Source of the DNA: Streptomyces sp. NRRL F-6676
GTDB lineage: Bacteria; Actinomycetota; Actinomycetes; Streptomycetales; Streptomycetaceae
DNA: 64,000 nucleotides
NCBI RefSeq assembly: GCF_000725625.1
Contig: NZ_JOHS01000029.1
Location: 1-64,000 of the forward strand
Reading direction: 5' to 3'
Positions 9,801 through 17,666 of this stretch are shown piece after piece. The position numbers were made by a program, and so were the translations under genes. Positions within the stretch are counted from its first letter, which is position 1, and each line of letters starts with the position of its first letter. The notes beneath the pieces are model-generated. The model was not told the origin of the DNA, made no database searches, and saw only the letters and a program-made list of their open reading frames with translations.

Positions 9801-9834
9801 GGCGTGCCGCCCAACGTACAGCGAACGGCACGCC
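9801..9834. promoter_or_regulatory. Inverted repeat upstream of hen1-pnkp
   Basis: GGCGTGCCG (9801-9809) and CGGCACGCC (9826-9834) are perfect 9-bp arms with a 16-nt spacer. It lies about 140 bp upstream of the hen1 start and about 50 bp past the stop of the preceding minus-strand gene, so it could be an operator for the RNA-repair operon or a terminator of the gene before. The rest of 9661-9883 shows no gene. Confidence 0.45.
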
Positions 9835-9883
9835 GGTCATCAGCTATTTTCCGCCCTCCGGCCGGTCCTTCCGGGGCTCCGGC

Positions 9884-10804
9884 TCAGAGCTGGGCCTGCA
9901 CCTGGTGCGCGATCAGCTCCAGGTGGTCGAGGTCGGAGAGGTCGAGGACCTGGAGGTAGAACCGGGTGGCGCCGATCTCCGCGTAGCGGCCGATCTTGTC
10001 GACGACCTCGGCCGGGGAGCCGGCCAGGCCGTTCTCCTTCAGCTCGTCGACCTCGCGGCCGATCGCGGCGGCGCGGCGGGCGACCTCGGCGTCGTCCTTG
10101 CCGACGCAGACGACGAGCGCGTTGGAGTACGTCAGCTCGCCGGCGTCACGGCCGGCGGCCTTGGCCGCCTCCCGGACCCGGTTGAACTGGCGTTCGCTGT
10201 CGGCGACGGAGGCGAAGGGGATGTTGAACTCGTCCGCGTACTGGGCGGCCAGGCGCGGGGTGCGGGTGGCGCCCATGCCGCCGATGAGCACGGGGATCCT
10301 CGACTGGGCGGGCTTGGGCAGCGCGGGCGAGTCGGTGAGGTCGTAGTGGGTGCCGTGGTGGCTGAACGTCTCGCCGGGCTTCGTGGCCCACAGGCCGGTG
10401 ACGATCGCGAGCTGCTCCTCCAGGCGGGCGAACTTCTCCTTGGGGAACGGGATGCCGTACGCCTTGTGCTCGTCCTCGTACCAGCCCGCGCCGAGACCGA
10501 GTTCGACCCGGCCGCCGGACATCTGGTCGACCTGGGCGACCTGGATGGCGAGCACGCCGGGCAGCCGGAAGGTGCCGGCGGTCATGAGCGTGCCGAGGCG
10601 GATACGGCGGGTCTCCCGGGCGAGCCCCGCCAGGGTGATCCAGGCGTCGGTGGGCCCGGGCAGCCCGTCGCCGTCACCCATCTTGAGGTAGTGGTCCGAA
10701 CGGAAGAAGGCATCGAACCCGAGCTCCTCCGTCGCCTTGGCGACGGCGAGAAGCGTGTCGTAGCTGGCACCCTGCTGGGGTTCGGTGAAGATGCGGAGTT
10801 CCAT
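9884..10804 (-). CDS. LLM-class F420-dependent oxidoreductase
   Basis: A 306-aa luciferase-like TIM-barrel protein. MELRIFTEPQQGASYDTLL and FDAFFRSDHYLKMG are typical of the actinobacterial F420-dependent subgroup, followed by RIRLGTLMTAGTFR, GRVELGLGAGWYEDEH and PVLIGGMG. These enzymes use coenzyme F420 for hydride transfer on varied, usually unknown substrates. ATG 10804 was chosen because AGGATGG lies 5 nt before it; ATG 10813 would add three residues. It stands alone on the minus strand, and the substrate cannot be read from context. Confidence 0.85.
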   Translation of the reverse strand: MELRIFTEPQQGASYDTLLAVAKATEELGFDAFFRSDHYLKMGDGDGLPGPTDAWITLAGLARETRRIRLGTLMTAGTFRLPGVLAIQVAQVDQMSGGRVELGLGAGWYEDEHKAYGIPFPKEKFARLEEQLAIVTGLWATKPGETFSHHGTHYDLTDSPALPKPAQSRIPVLIGGMGATRTPRLAAQYADEFNIPFASVADSERQFNRVREAAKAAGRDAGELTYSNALVVCVGKDDAEVARRAAAIGREVDELKENGLAGSPAEVVDKIGRYAEIGATRFYLQVLDLSDLDHLELIAHQVQAQL

Positions 10805-10906
10805 ACGGTCCATCCTGCCTGGCGGCGGGGGTGGAGCGCGACGGGGGTGGGCGGCCGGTGGCACATCGGCCCCGGCCCCGGCCAGGGGCGCGGGACTGTG
10901 CCGAGG

Positions 10907-11383
10907 TCAGCCCAGTGCCGCGTCCCAGGGGGTGGGCTCCTCCTCCGTCAGTGCCAGACGGCGGAGCATCTCCTGGACGCGGTCCCGGGACTCGTCCGCC
11001 GCGTCGATCGCTTCCATGCACTGCCAGTACGCCCCTTCGTCCCCGGCCGTGCTCGCGAGGGCGACCAGTGACATGGCCACCTCCACGAGCAGCGAGCCCA
11101 GTTCCAGCAAGGCCTTGCGCGCGTCGCCCAGTTCGGTGAGATGCGCGGCGCGCAGATCGGCGACGTGGGGTGGCGGGGCGTCCAGAACGCCGCACCCTCT
11201 GCCCGCCAGTTCCGTCAGCCCCAGTGCCTCGCCCCGGAGCTGCGGTGGGCCCGACACCGCGAGCCGGCTGCCGATCGCCTGCGCCAGGGCGTAGGCCTGC
11301 CACGCCTCCGCCGTGATCCGTAAGGCGTCCTCGCTGTCCGTCAGGGCGTGCCTGCTCTCCACGATGAGCCGCACCGCGTCCAT
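10907..11383 (-). CDS. Small conserved actinobacterial protein (DUF6099-like)
   Basis: A 158-aa soluble, Ala/Leu/Glu-rich, largely helical protein starting MDAVRLIVESRHALTDSEDALRI; I associate this with the streptomycete DUF6099 family from memory. No catalytic motif, signal peptide or membrane segment is visible. ATG 11383 has a GGGGG ribosome site; an upstream ATG at 11443 would add an Arg-rich stretch without conservation and would run through a BldD-like box. The two BldD-like boxes upstream suggest developmental control. Function unknown. Confidence 0.65.
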   Translation of the reverse strand: MDAVRLIVESRHALTDSEDALRITAEAWQAYALAQAIGSRLAVSGPPQLRGEALGLTELAGRGCGVLDAPPPHVADLRAAHLTELGDARKALLELGSLLVEVAMSLVALASTAGDEGAYWQCMEAIDAADESRDRVQEMLRRLALTEEEPTPWDAALG

Positions 11384-11441
11384 GCGCTGCCCCCGTTCCC
11401 TCCGGCGCGCTCGCCACGCGCCAACCCGGACTCCCTTGTTC

Positions 11442-11542
11442 ATTACCCAGAGTGAAGGTCATCCAGTCGAAAAGCCAGAGGTCGTCCGAAATCTGTGGAC
11501 AGACGGCCGATTGTGGACAACATCATCACTACTCAGAGTGAT
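11442..11542. promoter_or_regulatory. Two BldD-like boxes
   Basis: ATTACCCAGAGTGAA (11442-11456) fits the published BldD consensus nTnACnC(A/T)GnGTnAn at every fixed position. A second copy at 11528-11542 has the intact core ACTCAGAGTGA and misses only the outer T; it lies inside an inverted repeat TCATCACT-6 nt-AGTGATGA (11523-11544). The pair flanks the promoter region of the small conserved gene and lies downstream of the MazG-like gene's stop. The consensus is recalled from the literature; binding is inferred. Confidence 0.5.
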
Positions 11543-11557
11543 GAACGAGGGCGGGGT

Positions 11558-11995
11558 TTACGCCTCGGGGGCGGGCTCCGGGGCAGTCCCCGGTCCGGGC
11601 TCCGGGGCGGGCACCGGGAAGCGGGTCTCGTTGCGGTCGATCTTCTCGTCCAGTGCCGTCAGCAGGTCCACGTCCAGCCGCTCACAGAGCTGAAGCAGAT
11701 ACGCCAGCACGTCAGCGACCTCGTCCCGGACCCGGAACGCGGTCTCGGGGTCCGCCATCACCCGCTCCGACTGCTCCGGTGTCAACCACTGGAAGATCTC
11801 CAGCAGTTCGGACGCCTCCACGCTCAGCGCGGCCGTCAGGTTCTTCGGCGTGTGGTGCGGCCACCAGCCGCGCGCGGCCGCGAAGTCCACGAGCCGGCGT
11901 TGCAAATGGGCCAGATTCAACGGGTGTGCGTCGTGGGGCTGTTCGTCATGGGCCTGCTCGCCACGGACCTGTTCGTCATGGGCCTGTTCGTTCAC
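11558..11995 (-). CDS. MazG-like nucleotide pyrophosphohydrolase
   Basis: A 145-aa all-alpha NTP pyrophosphohydrolase. EASELLEIFQW and the later RDEVADVLAYLLQL supply the paired acidic residues that bind Mg2+ in the MazG/dUTPase/dCTPase superfamily, and PKNLTAALSVEASE is typical of the short single-domain type. Such enzymes hydrolyse (d)NTPs to NMP and PPi in house-cleaning or pool control. It starts at GTG 11995 overlapping the stop of the upstream ATPase gene (GTGA), so it is coupled to it. The N-terminus (VNEQAHDEQVRGEQAHDEQ) comes from a short direct repeat in the DNA. The tail is Pro/Glu/Ala-rich. Confidence 0.8.
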   Translation of the reverse strand: MNEQAHDEQVRGEQAHDEQPHDAHPLNLAHLQRRLVDFAAARGWWPHHTPKNLTAALSVEASELLEIFQWLTPEQSERVMADPETAFRVRDEVADVLAYLLQLCERLDVDLLTALDEKIDRNETRFPVPAPEPGPGTAPEPAPEA

Positions 11996-13143
11996 GCGCC
12001 CAGGTGTACCACCGTCACGCCCTCCACCCCGGCCACCCGCGAGGCGTCGGCGACCGCGCCGATCAGCCGGATGTGCCCGCGGTCGCACATCCGCACCGCC
12101 AGCCGCAGTAGTTCCCGCAGTTGCCGCGGGTCCAGGGAGCGGTCGAGGTCGTCCGCCAGCACGGTGAGCGTCTGCAACGCCGCCGGGACCTCCCCCACGG
12201 GGTCCACCTCCAGTACCCCGGGCCCGGTGAGCAGTACCAGAGCGAGGGCGAGATGGCGCAGTTCGCCGTCGCCGAGCAGTTCGAGCGGCGTGGCCGGGGA
12301 GCCCTCGCCGCGGTCGACGCAGGCGCGGAACCGGCCGTCGTCACCACGCTCCACCCGCAGTCCGGTCACCGTCCCCGCGGTGCCGGCGCGGACGGCGGCG
12401 ACCAGCAGCGCGTGCCGCTGCCCGCACTCCTCGCGGGTCCGGAACAGCACGTCGGCGAGGTTGTCGCAGCCGGACAGCAGCCGGCCCGCGCCCGGGGCCA
12501 CGGGGGCGCGCATCCGCTCGGGGCGCGGGTCGCAGGGAAAGACCGAGCGCAGCGCCACCACCATCTGCTCGGCGGCCGCCAGCACCCTGCGCTGCCCGTC
12601 CGTGCCCCCTGCCACGCGCAGCGGGAGCAGGGCGGTGCCGAGCCGGTCGTCGGGCAACGGCCCCCTCGTCACCGGGACGGCGCCGGCGGTGTGCCAGGCG
12701 GCCTGCACGACGCGGCGGCCGGGGTCGCGCAGCGCGGTTTGCAGGAGGGGCAGCCCGTCGGACGTCAACCGCTCGCCGACGAGGCGGAGTTCGGGTTCGA
12801 CCTGGACGGCCACGTCGAGGCGGACGGGACCGGCGGGGCCGTCGGCGGTGCAGCCGATGCGGAAGCCGCGGCGGTGCTGGGGGTCGGGGCGGGCGGTGCG
12901 CGGCACACAGGTCGCCGGGGCCGGGAACGCCTCCGTGAGGTCGGCGCCGGCGGCGAGGCGGGCGAGGGAGGCGTAGGCCTCCAGGGCGCGGGACTTCCCG
13001 CTGCCGCTGGGGCCGGTGAGGAGGGTGAGGCGGCCCAGCGGGAGGGTGGTGCGGCGGTGGCCGGCGTAGGTGGACAGGTGGAGTTCGGTGAGGTGGGGGC
13101 GGAGGGTGGTGGGGGTCCGCGCGGGGGCCGGGGGCGGGTGCAT
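11992..13143 (-). CDS. AAA/SMC-like ATPase coupled to the MazG-like enzyme
   Basis: A 383-aa protein with Walker A GPSGSGKS about 40 residues in, preceded by an N-terminal beta-rich segment (HLTELHLSTYAGHR) as in RecF/SMC-like or OLD-like ATPases. The centre holds TPLELLGDGELRHLALALVLL, a signature/Q-loop-like stretch; a Walker B acidic residue probably lies in GPGVLEVDPVGEVP. ATG 13143 was chosen though its ribosome site is weak; upstream in-frame sequence is Pro/Arg-rich and unconserved. The stop overlaps the MazG-like start, so one mRNA makes both. No partner nuclease is seen; its role is unknown. Confidence 0.65.
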   Translation of the reverse strand: MHPPPAPARTPTTLRPHLTELHLSTYAGHRRTTLPLGRLTLLTGPSGSGKSRALEAYASLARLAAGADLTEAFPAPATCVPRTARPDPQHRRGFRIGCTADGPAGPVRLDVAVQVEPELRLVGERLTSDGLPLLQTALRDPGRRVVQAAWHTAGAVPVTRGPLPDDRLGTALLPLRVAGGTDGQRRVLAAAEQMVVALRSVFPCDPRPERMRAPVAPGAGRLLSGCDNLADVLFRTREECGQRHALLVAAVRAGTAGTVTGLRVERGDDGRFRACVDRGEGSPATPLELLGDGELRHLALALVLLTGPGVLEVDPVGEVPAALQTLTVLADDLDRSLDPRQLRELLRLAVRMCDRGHIRLIGAVADASRVAGVEGVTVVHLGA

Positions 13144-13285
13144 GCGGGGAACGTAGACGGCGGTGGGCGCGGCGAACCGTTCCGCCGGGGAGTGCTTCGC
13201 ACGAACGGGGGACGGCGGCGGAGGGCGGGTTGTCGTGCGCGGGCGCGCCGTGGCTGGTCGCACGGTTCCCCGCGCCCCCGCGCCC

Positions 13286-13666
13286 CTATTGGGACGGAGT
13301 GACCTCCGTGTCCGGTGGGGTGAGGAGGAAGACGTTCTTGTCGACCCGGTGCATGCCGCTGGCCAGGCCGAAGACGACTCCCGTGCTGAAGTCGAGGACG
13401 CGCTTGGCGACCTCCGTCTCCGCGTTGGTCAGGTCGAGGAGGACCGGGACGCCGGCCATCAGCGTCTCGGCGACGTCGCGGGCGTCGGCGAAGACGTTGA
13501 CCCGCAGGACGACGAACCGGCGCCTGGCCTCCGTCTCGGCCTCGGCGTAGGCGCGGTGGTCGTAGGAACGGTGGTCCACCGCGGACGGCCAGGCGTCCCG
13601 GCCACGCAGCGGCACGACCTGGGCGAGCCCTTCCCACTGTTCGTCGGTGACATCGTGGCTGTTCAC
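13286..13666 (-). CDS. SepF-family cell division protein (SflB-like paralogue)
   Basis: A 126-aa protein matching the SepF C-terminal core: FVVLRVNVFADARDVAETL, GVPVLLDLTNAETEVAKRVLDFSTGVVFGL, VDKNVFLLTP. SepF anchors and aligns FtsZ filaments at the septum; streptomycetes carry two extra SepF-like proteins (SflA, SflB) that influence Z-ring placement in growing hyphae. The canonical N-terminal membrane-binding helix is not evident, as expected for a paralogue. GTG 13666 has a strong GGGGAGG site; ATG 13696 is possible but has none. The main sepF should be in the dcw cluster elsewhere. Confidence 0.8.
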   Translation of the reverse strand: MNSHDVTDEQWEGLAQVVPLRGRDAWPSAVDHRSYDHRAYAEAETEARRRFVVLRVNVFADARDVAETLMAGVPVLLDLTNAETEVAKRVLDFSTGVVFGLASGMHRVDKNVFLLTPPDTEVTPSQ

Positions 13667-13796
13667 CGGCCCTCCCCGTCGGCTCGCACTGGTCATCTGC
13701 ACGGGCCAATTCTTACGCATCGTCACCCGATCGGCCGAACGCGACACGGTCCGCGACGCCTCCGGCATCGGGACCCGCCGGTCGATCCAAGGCGGT

Positions 13797-14150
13797 TCAG
13801 GTGGTTCTGACCAGTTTCAGAAGGTCCAGCATCACCGGGTCGATCACCCGGTACCGCACGATCCGTCCCTGCCGCTCCCCCGCCACCACCTCCGCCGTCC
13901 GCAGCAGCCGCAGCGCCTGCGAGACCGCCGGGTCGTTCATGCCCGTGGCGATGGCGAGGTCGGAGACGGCGAGCGGTCCCGTCCGGTCGAGCGCCAGCAG
14001 GAGGGAGAGCCGGCCGGGGTCGGCGAGCAGGGAGAAGCGGTCGGCCCAGGCGCGTACGGCCTCCGGCTCGCCGATGGCGGCGATGGCCTCGCACACCCGG
14101 TGGCCGTCGATGGTGCGCCGGTCGGCACGGTCGGCGGGGACGAGATGCAT
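13797..14150 (-). CDS. ArsR/SmtB-family metal-responsive regulator
   Basis: A 117-aa winged-helix repressor: LADPGRLSLLLALDRTGPLAVSDLAIATGMNDPAVSQALRLLRTAEVV is the ArsR helix-turn-helix, and GRIVRYRVIDPVMLDLL the beta-wing and last helix. The N-terminal MHLVPADRADRR and TIDGHRVCEAI contain His/Cys that may help bind metal. It is divergent to the cobalt/nickel transporter gene; in actinobacteria ArsR members next to such transporters (NmtR/KmtR-like) sense Ni or Co. An 8-bp inverted repeat in the shared gap is a likely operator. ATG 14150 is preferred over the upstream ATG at 14258. Confidence 0.82.
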   Translation of the reverse strand: MHLVPADRADRRTIDGHRVCEAIAAIGEPEAVRAWADRFSLLADPGRLSLLLALDRTGPLAVSDLAIATGMNDPAVSQALRLLRTAEVVAGERQGRIVRYRVIDPVMLDLLKLVRTT

Positions 14151-14276
14151 GCGGGCATTGTTCCAGGCGGACGACGGGCGGTGGCCGGTTCCGGGCTTTC
14201 GGATCGCCCGCGTGCGCCCGGCAGCGTCTGCGTGATCTGCCCCGCCTGCGGTACCCACCTGCGATACCCACCTGCA

Positions 14277-14308
14277 ATACCTGCGCAGATATGCAGTCTT
14301 GCAGGTAT
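14277..14308. promoter_or_regulatory. Inverted repeat operator, probably for the ArsR-type regulator
   Basis: ATACCTGC (14277-14284) and GCAGGTAT (14301-14308) form perfect 8-bp arms around 16 nt that include the AT-rich GATATGCAG. Extra half-sites (ACCTGCGATACCC) lie just upstream. It sits immediately before the cobalamin riboswitch, in the expected promoter position of the transporter gene. Confidence 0.6.
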
Positions 14309-14334
14309 CGGCGGGCGCCCCCTATGGTGGCCGG

Positions 14335-14520
14335 GCCGTGGTGCTCGGGAAGACCGGTGCAGGCCCCTTTCGGGGGGTCGAGTCCGGAGCGGCCCTCGCC
14401 ACTGTGATCGGGTAGTTCCCGTCCCGTGCCGCCCTCGGGTGGCGCCACTGGTCGTGCGCAGGCACGGCCGGGAAGGTTGGGGCGGGCGCGTCGACCCGTC
14501 AGCCAGGAGACCGGCCACGG
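14335..14520 (+). ncRNA. Cobalamin (B12) riboswitch
   Basis: Conserved blocks occur in the right order for the AdoCbl family: GGTGCTCGGGAAGACCGGTG near 14340, GAGTCCGGAGCGG near 14380, the B12-box-like GCCACTGTGA at 14398-14407, and AGCCAGGAGACCGGCC at 14501-14516. The element ends about 35 nt before the transporter start, so it probably occludes that ribosome site when B12 is plentiful. It lies in the leader of a NiCoT-type cobalt transporter gene, a classic B12-controlled target. Confidence 0.88.
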
Positions 14521-14556
14521 CATCTCACGAAGTGATCCACGAGGTGCTGGAGCGTG

Positions 14557-15777
14557 ATGCGAATGGCCCTGCCCGCGCGCCCTTCCGGGCAGACATCGGC
14601 GACCCCCGCGGCCGCCTCGACCCCTGCGACCGACGCGGCCGACGCGCTGGACCCGGCCGACGTGGCCGCCCCGGCCGACCCGGCTCCCGGGACTGCCGTC
14701 CCCACCGTCTCCTTCCGCTGGCGGCGCGAGGACACCGTCCGTACCGCCGGGCTGCTGGCGGTGATCCTGGCCCTGCACGTGGTGGCGTTCGGGGTGCTGT
14801 TCCTGCTGGTGGCGCCCGCGCACTACGAGGTCGGCTCCAAGGCCTTCGGCATCGGACTCGGCATCACCGCCTACACGCTCGGCATGCGGCACGCCTTCGA
14901 CGCCGACCACATCGCGGCCATCGACAACACCACCCGCAAGCTCATGGCCGACGGCAGGCGTCCGGTGTCGGTCGGGTTCTGGTTCGCGCTGGGGCACTCC
15001 AGCGTGGTGGTGGTCATGGCCGCGCTGGTGGCCGGCGGCACGGCCCTGGCGGGCACGCTGCTGGACGACGGCTCGTCCACGCACCAGGTGCTCGGCGTGG
15101 TCGGCACCACCGTCTCCGGCGGTTTCCTGTACCTGATCGCCGCGCTGAACCTTCTCGCGCTGCTCGGCATCCTGCGGGTGTTCCGGGCGATGCGGACCGG
15201 AACGTACGACGAGAAGGAGCTGGAGGCCCACCTGGACTCCCGCGGCTTCATGAACCGCGTCCTCGGCCGCCTCACCCGCTCCATCAGCCGCCCCGGACAG
15301 ATGTTCCCGCTCGGCTTCCTCTTCGGGCTCGGCTTCGACACCGCGACCGAGGTGACGCTGATGGTGATGGCGGGCAGTGGCGCGGCGGCGGGACTGCCCT
15401 GGTACGCGGTCCTGTGCCTGCCGTTGCTGTTCGCCGCCGGGATGAGCCTGTTCGACACACTGGACGGGACGTTCATGAACTTCGCCTACCAGTGGGCGTT
15501 CTCCAACCCGGTGCGCAAGGTGTTCTACAACCTGACGATCACGGGGTTGTCGATCGCCGTCGCGTTTCTGATCGGGACGATCGAGCTCGTCGGTGTGCTG
15601 CACGAGAAGCTGGACCTGACGGACTCCGTGACGGGGTGGATCGCGGGGCTGGATCTCGACAACGTCGGGTACGTCATCGCCGGGCTGTTCGTGGTGGTGT
15701 GGGCGTTGGCCCTCGCCTACTGGCGGCTGGCCCGGGTCGAGCAGCGATGGGGGCCGCGGGCGGCCGACGGCAACTGA
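14557..15777 (+). CDS. NiCoT-family nickel/cobalt transporter
   Basis: A ~406-aa membrane permease of the HoxN/NixA/NicT family. The signature in helix 2, RHAFDADHIAAIDNTTRKL, carries the metal-binding HX4DH pattern; LGHSSVVV and LGFDTATEVTLM are further family motifs. About eight hydrophobic segments follow a Thr/Ala/Pro-rich N-terminus of ~50 residues. Control by both a cobalamin riboswitch and a divergent ArsR-type regulator points to cobalt uptake for B12 synthesis. Start: ATG 14557 four bases after GGAG; GTG 14554 and ATG 14563 are alternatives. Confidence 0.92.
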   Translation: MRMALPARPSGQTSATPAAASTPATDAADALDPADVAAPADPAPGTAVPTVSFRWRREDTVRTAGLLAVILALHVVAFGVLFLLVAPAHYEVGSKAFGIGLGITAYTLGMRHAFDADHIAAIDNTTRKLMADGRRPVSVGFWFALGHSSVVVVMAALVAGGTALAGTLLDDGSSTHQVLGVVGTTVSGGFLYLIAALNLLALLGILRVFRAMRTGTYDEKELEAHLDSRGFMNRVLGRLTRSISRPGQMFPLGFLFGLGFDTATEVTLMVMAGSGAAAGLPWYAVLCLPLLFAAGMSLFDTLDGTFMNFAYQWAFSNPVRKVFYNLTITGLSIAVAFLIGTIELVGVLHEKLDLTDSVTGWIAGLDLDNVGYVIAGLFVVVWALALAYWRLARVEQRWGPRAADGN

Positions 15778-15987
15778 GGGGGCGCCCGGCCGGGGCTTTC
15801 GCCCCCGCCGCCCCTGCCGTTGCGCGGTTCCCCGCGCCCCTGAACGCGGCAGGAAGGCATGTGCCAGGTCTTCTCCGCCCTCGCCGTCGCTCCTGCTGGC
15901 GATCTGGTTCCCTCTGCCTTGTATCTGCGAGAATATGATCAGGGTGGCCATGAGGTGTGACGCCCAGGCAGAGGGAGACCTTCAGTG

Positions 15988-16815
15988 ATGACCCGTATGT
16001 CCCGCCGTGCTCGCCGGCGGGTGTTCGCCGGGGTCGGTGTCGCCGCCGTGCTGGTGGCGGCCGGTGCCTGTTCCTCCGATTCCGGTTCCGACGGCTCCGA
16101 CGGCTCCGGCGGTGCGAGCGGCGGCGCCTCCGCGAAGGTCTCCGGGGACGTGACCGTGTTCGCGGCGGCCTCCCTCCAGGAGAGCTTCACCGCGCTGGGG
16201 AAGACGTTCGAGAAGCGGTACCCGGGCACGAAGGTCACCTTCAACTTCGGCGGCAGCGACAGCCTCGCCGCCGGGATCACCGGCGGCGCCCCCGCCGACG
16301 TGTTCGCCTCCGCCAGCCCGAAGACGATGAAGACGGTGACGGACGCCGAGGACGCGGCCGGTACGCCGTCGACCTTCGTGCGCAACCGCCTGGAGATCGC
16401 CGCCCTGCCCGGCAACCCCGACAAGATCTCCTCCCTGAAGGACCTGACGAAGTCGGGGCTGAAGGTCGTCCTGTGCGCCAGGACCGTGCCGTGCGGTGCG
16501 GCCGCGCAGACGGCGCTGGAGGCCAGCGGCCTGAAGCTCACCCCCGTCTCGTACGAGCAGGACGTCAAGAGCGCGCTGACCAAGGTGGAGCTGAAGGAGG
16601 CCGACGCGGCCGTCGTCTACCGCACCGATGTGAAGGCGGCGGGTGACAAGGTGGAGGGCGTGGAGTTTCCCGAGTCGGCCAAGGCCGTCAACGACTATCC
16701 GATCGTCCGGCTGAAGAACGCCGGGAACGTGGCCGGGGCCAAGGCGTTCATCGCGCTGGTGAAGTCGGCGGAGGGCCAGAAGGTGATGAGCGCGTCCGGG
16801 TTCCTCTCGCCGTGA
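15988..16815 (+). CDS. modA: Molybdate ABC transporter, substrate-binding lipoprotein ModA
   Basis: A 275-aa secreted lipoprotein: twin-Arg/Arg-rich start, hydrophobic helix, and lipobox ending at Cys28 (VAAGAC), then a Ser/Gly/Asp linker. The mature part fits ModA: DVTVFAAASLQESFTALGKTFEKRYPG, FNFGGSDSLAAGITGGAPADVFASA, and VVYRTDVKAAG. It captures molybdate (or tungstate) outside the membrane for ModBC. First gene of modABC, with GTGA and ATGA overlaps. GTG 15985 directly before ATG 15988 is an equal start. Upstream, a TATGAT -10-like hexamer (15934-15939) is visible without a convincing -35. Confidence 0.93.
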   Translation: MTRMSRRARRRVFAGVGVAAVLVAAGACSSDSGSDGSDGSGGASGGASAKVSGDVTVFAAASLQESFTALGKTFEKRYPGTKVTFNFGGSDSLAAGITGGAPADVFASASPKTMKTVTDAEDAAGTPSTFVRNRLEIAALPGNPDKISSLKDLTKSGLKVVLCARTVPCGAAAQTALEASGLKLTPVSYEQDVKSALTKVELKEADAAVVYRTDVKAAGDKVEGVEFPESAKAVNDYPIVRLKNAGNVAGAKAFIALVKSAEGQKVMSASGFLSP

Positions 16816-17666
16816 CGGCCGGATTCCGGCGGGCGCGACCGGCCGGGGGCGGCCGGCGCACGGGCGCCCCGCTGCCGGGCGGCCGGCGCGCCGGTGCCCC
16901 CCTGCCGTTGCTGCTCCCCGCCCTGGTGGGTCTCCTCTTTCTCCTGCTGCCGCTGCTCGCGCTGCTGATCCGGGCCCCGTGGCGGGAGCTGCCGGACCAG
17001 CTCACCAGCGCGCAGGTGTGGCAGGCGCTGCGGCTCTCGCTGCTGAGCGCGACGGCCGCGACCGCCGTCAGTCTCGTCCTCGGCGTGCCGCTGGCCTGGC
17101 TGCTGGCCCGTACCGAGTTCCCCGGGCGCGGGCTGCTGCGGGCGCTGGTGACGCTGCCGCTGGTGCTGCCGCCGGTGGTGGGCGGTGTGGCGCTGCTGCT
17201 GGCGCTCGGCCGCAACGGCGTGGTCGGGCAGTGGCTGGACGAGTGGTTCGGGATCACGCTGCCGTTCACGACGACGGGCGTGGTGCTGGCGGAGGCGTTC
17301 GTGGCGATGCCGTTCCTGGTGATCAGCGTGGAGGGCACGCTGCGGGCGGCCGACCCGCGCTACGAGGAGGCGGCCGCCACGCTGGGGGCCTCCCGGTTCA
17401 CCGCCTTCCGCCGGGTCACGCTGCCGCTGATCGCGCCCGGCGTGCTGGCGGGCGCGGTGCTGGCCTGGGCGCGGGCGCTGGGCGAGTTCGGGGCGACGAT
17501 CACCTTCGCCGGCAACTTCCCCGGCCGTACGCAGACGATGCCGCTCGCGGTGTATCTGGCGCTCCAGAACGACCCGGCGGCGGCGATCGCGCTCAGCCTG
17601 GTGCTGCTCGCGGTGTCGATCGCGGTGCTGGCCGGGCTGCGCGACCGCTGGCTGACGGCGTCATGA
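16812..17666 (+). CDS. modB: Molybdate ABC transporter permease ModB
   Basis: A 284-aa permease with about six membrane helices. The ABC-permease coupling loop EEAAATLGASRFTAFRRVTLPLIAPG (EAA motif) contacts ModC; LGEFGATITFAGNFPGRTQTMPLAVY is typical of molybdate permeases. The N-terminus is an Arg/Gly-rich cytoplasmic tail of ~30 residues. GTG 16812 overlaps the modA stop, and its own stop overlaps modC (ATGA). Confidence 0.93.
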   Translation: MTAGFRRARPAGGGRRTGAPLPGGRRAGAPLPLLLPALVGLLFLLLPLLALLIRAPWRELPDQLTSAQVWQALRLSLLSATAATAVSLVLGVPLAWLLARTEFPGRGLLRALVTLPLVLPPVVGGVALLLALGRNGVVGQWLDEWFGITLPFTTTGVVLAEAFVAMPFLVISVEGTLRAADPRYEEAAATLGASRFTAFRRVTLPLIAPGVLAGAVLAWARALGEFGATITFAGNFPGRTQTMPLAVYLALQNDPAAAIALSLVLLAVSIAVLAGLRDRWLTAS

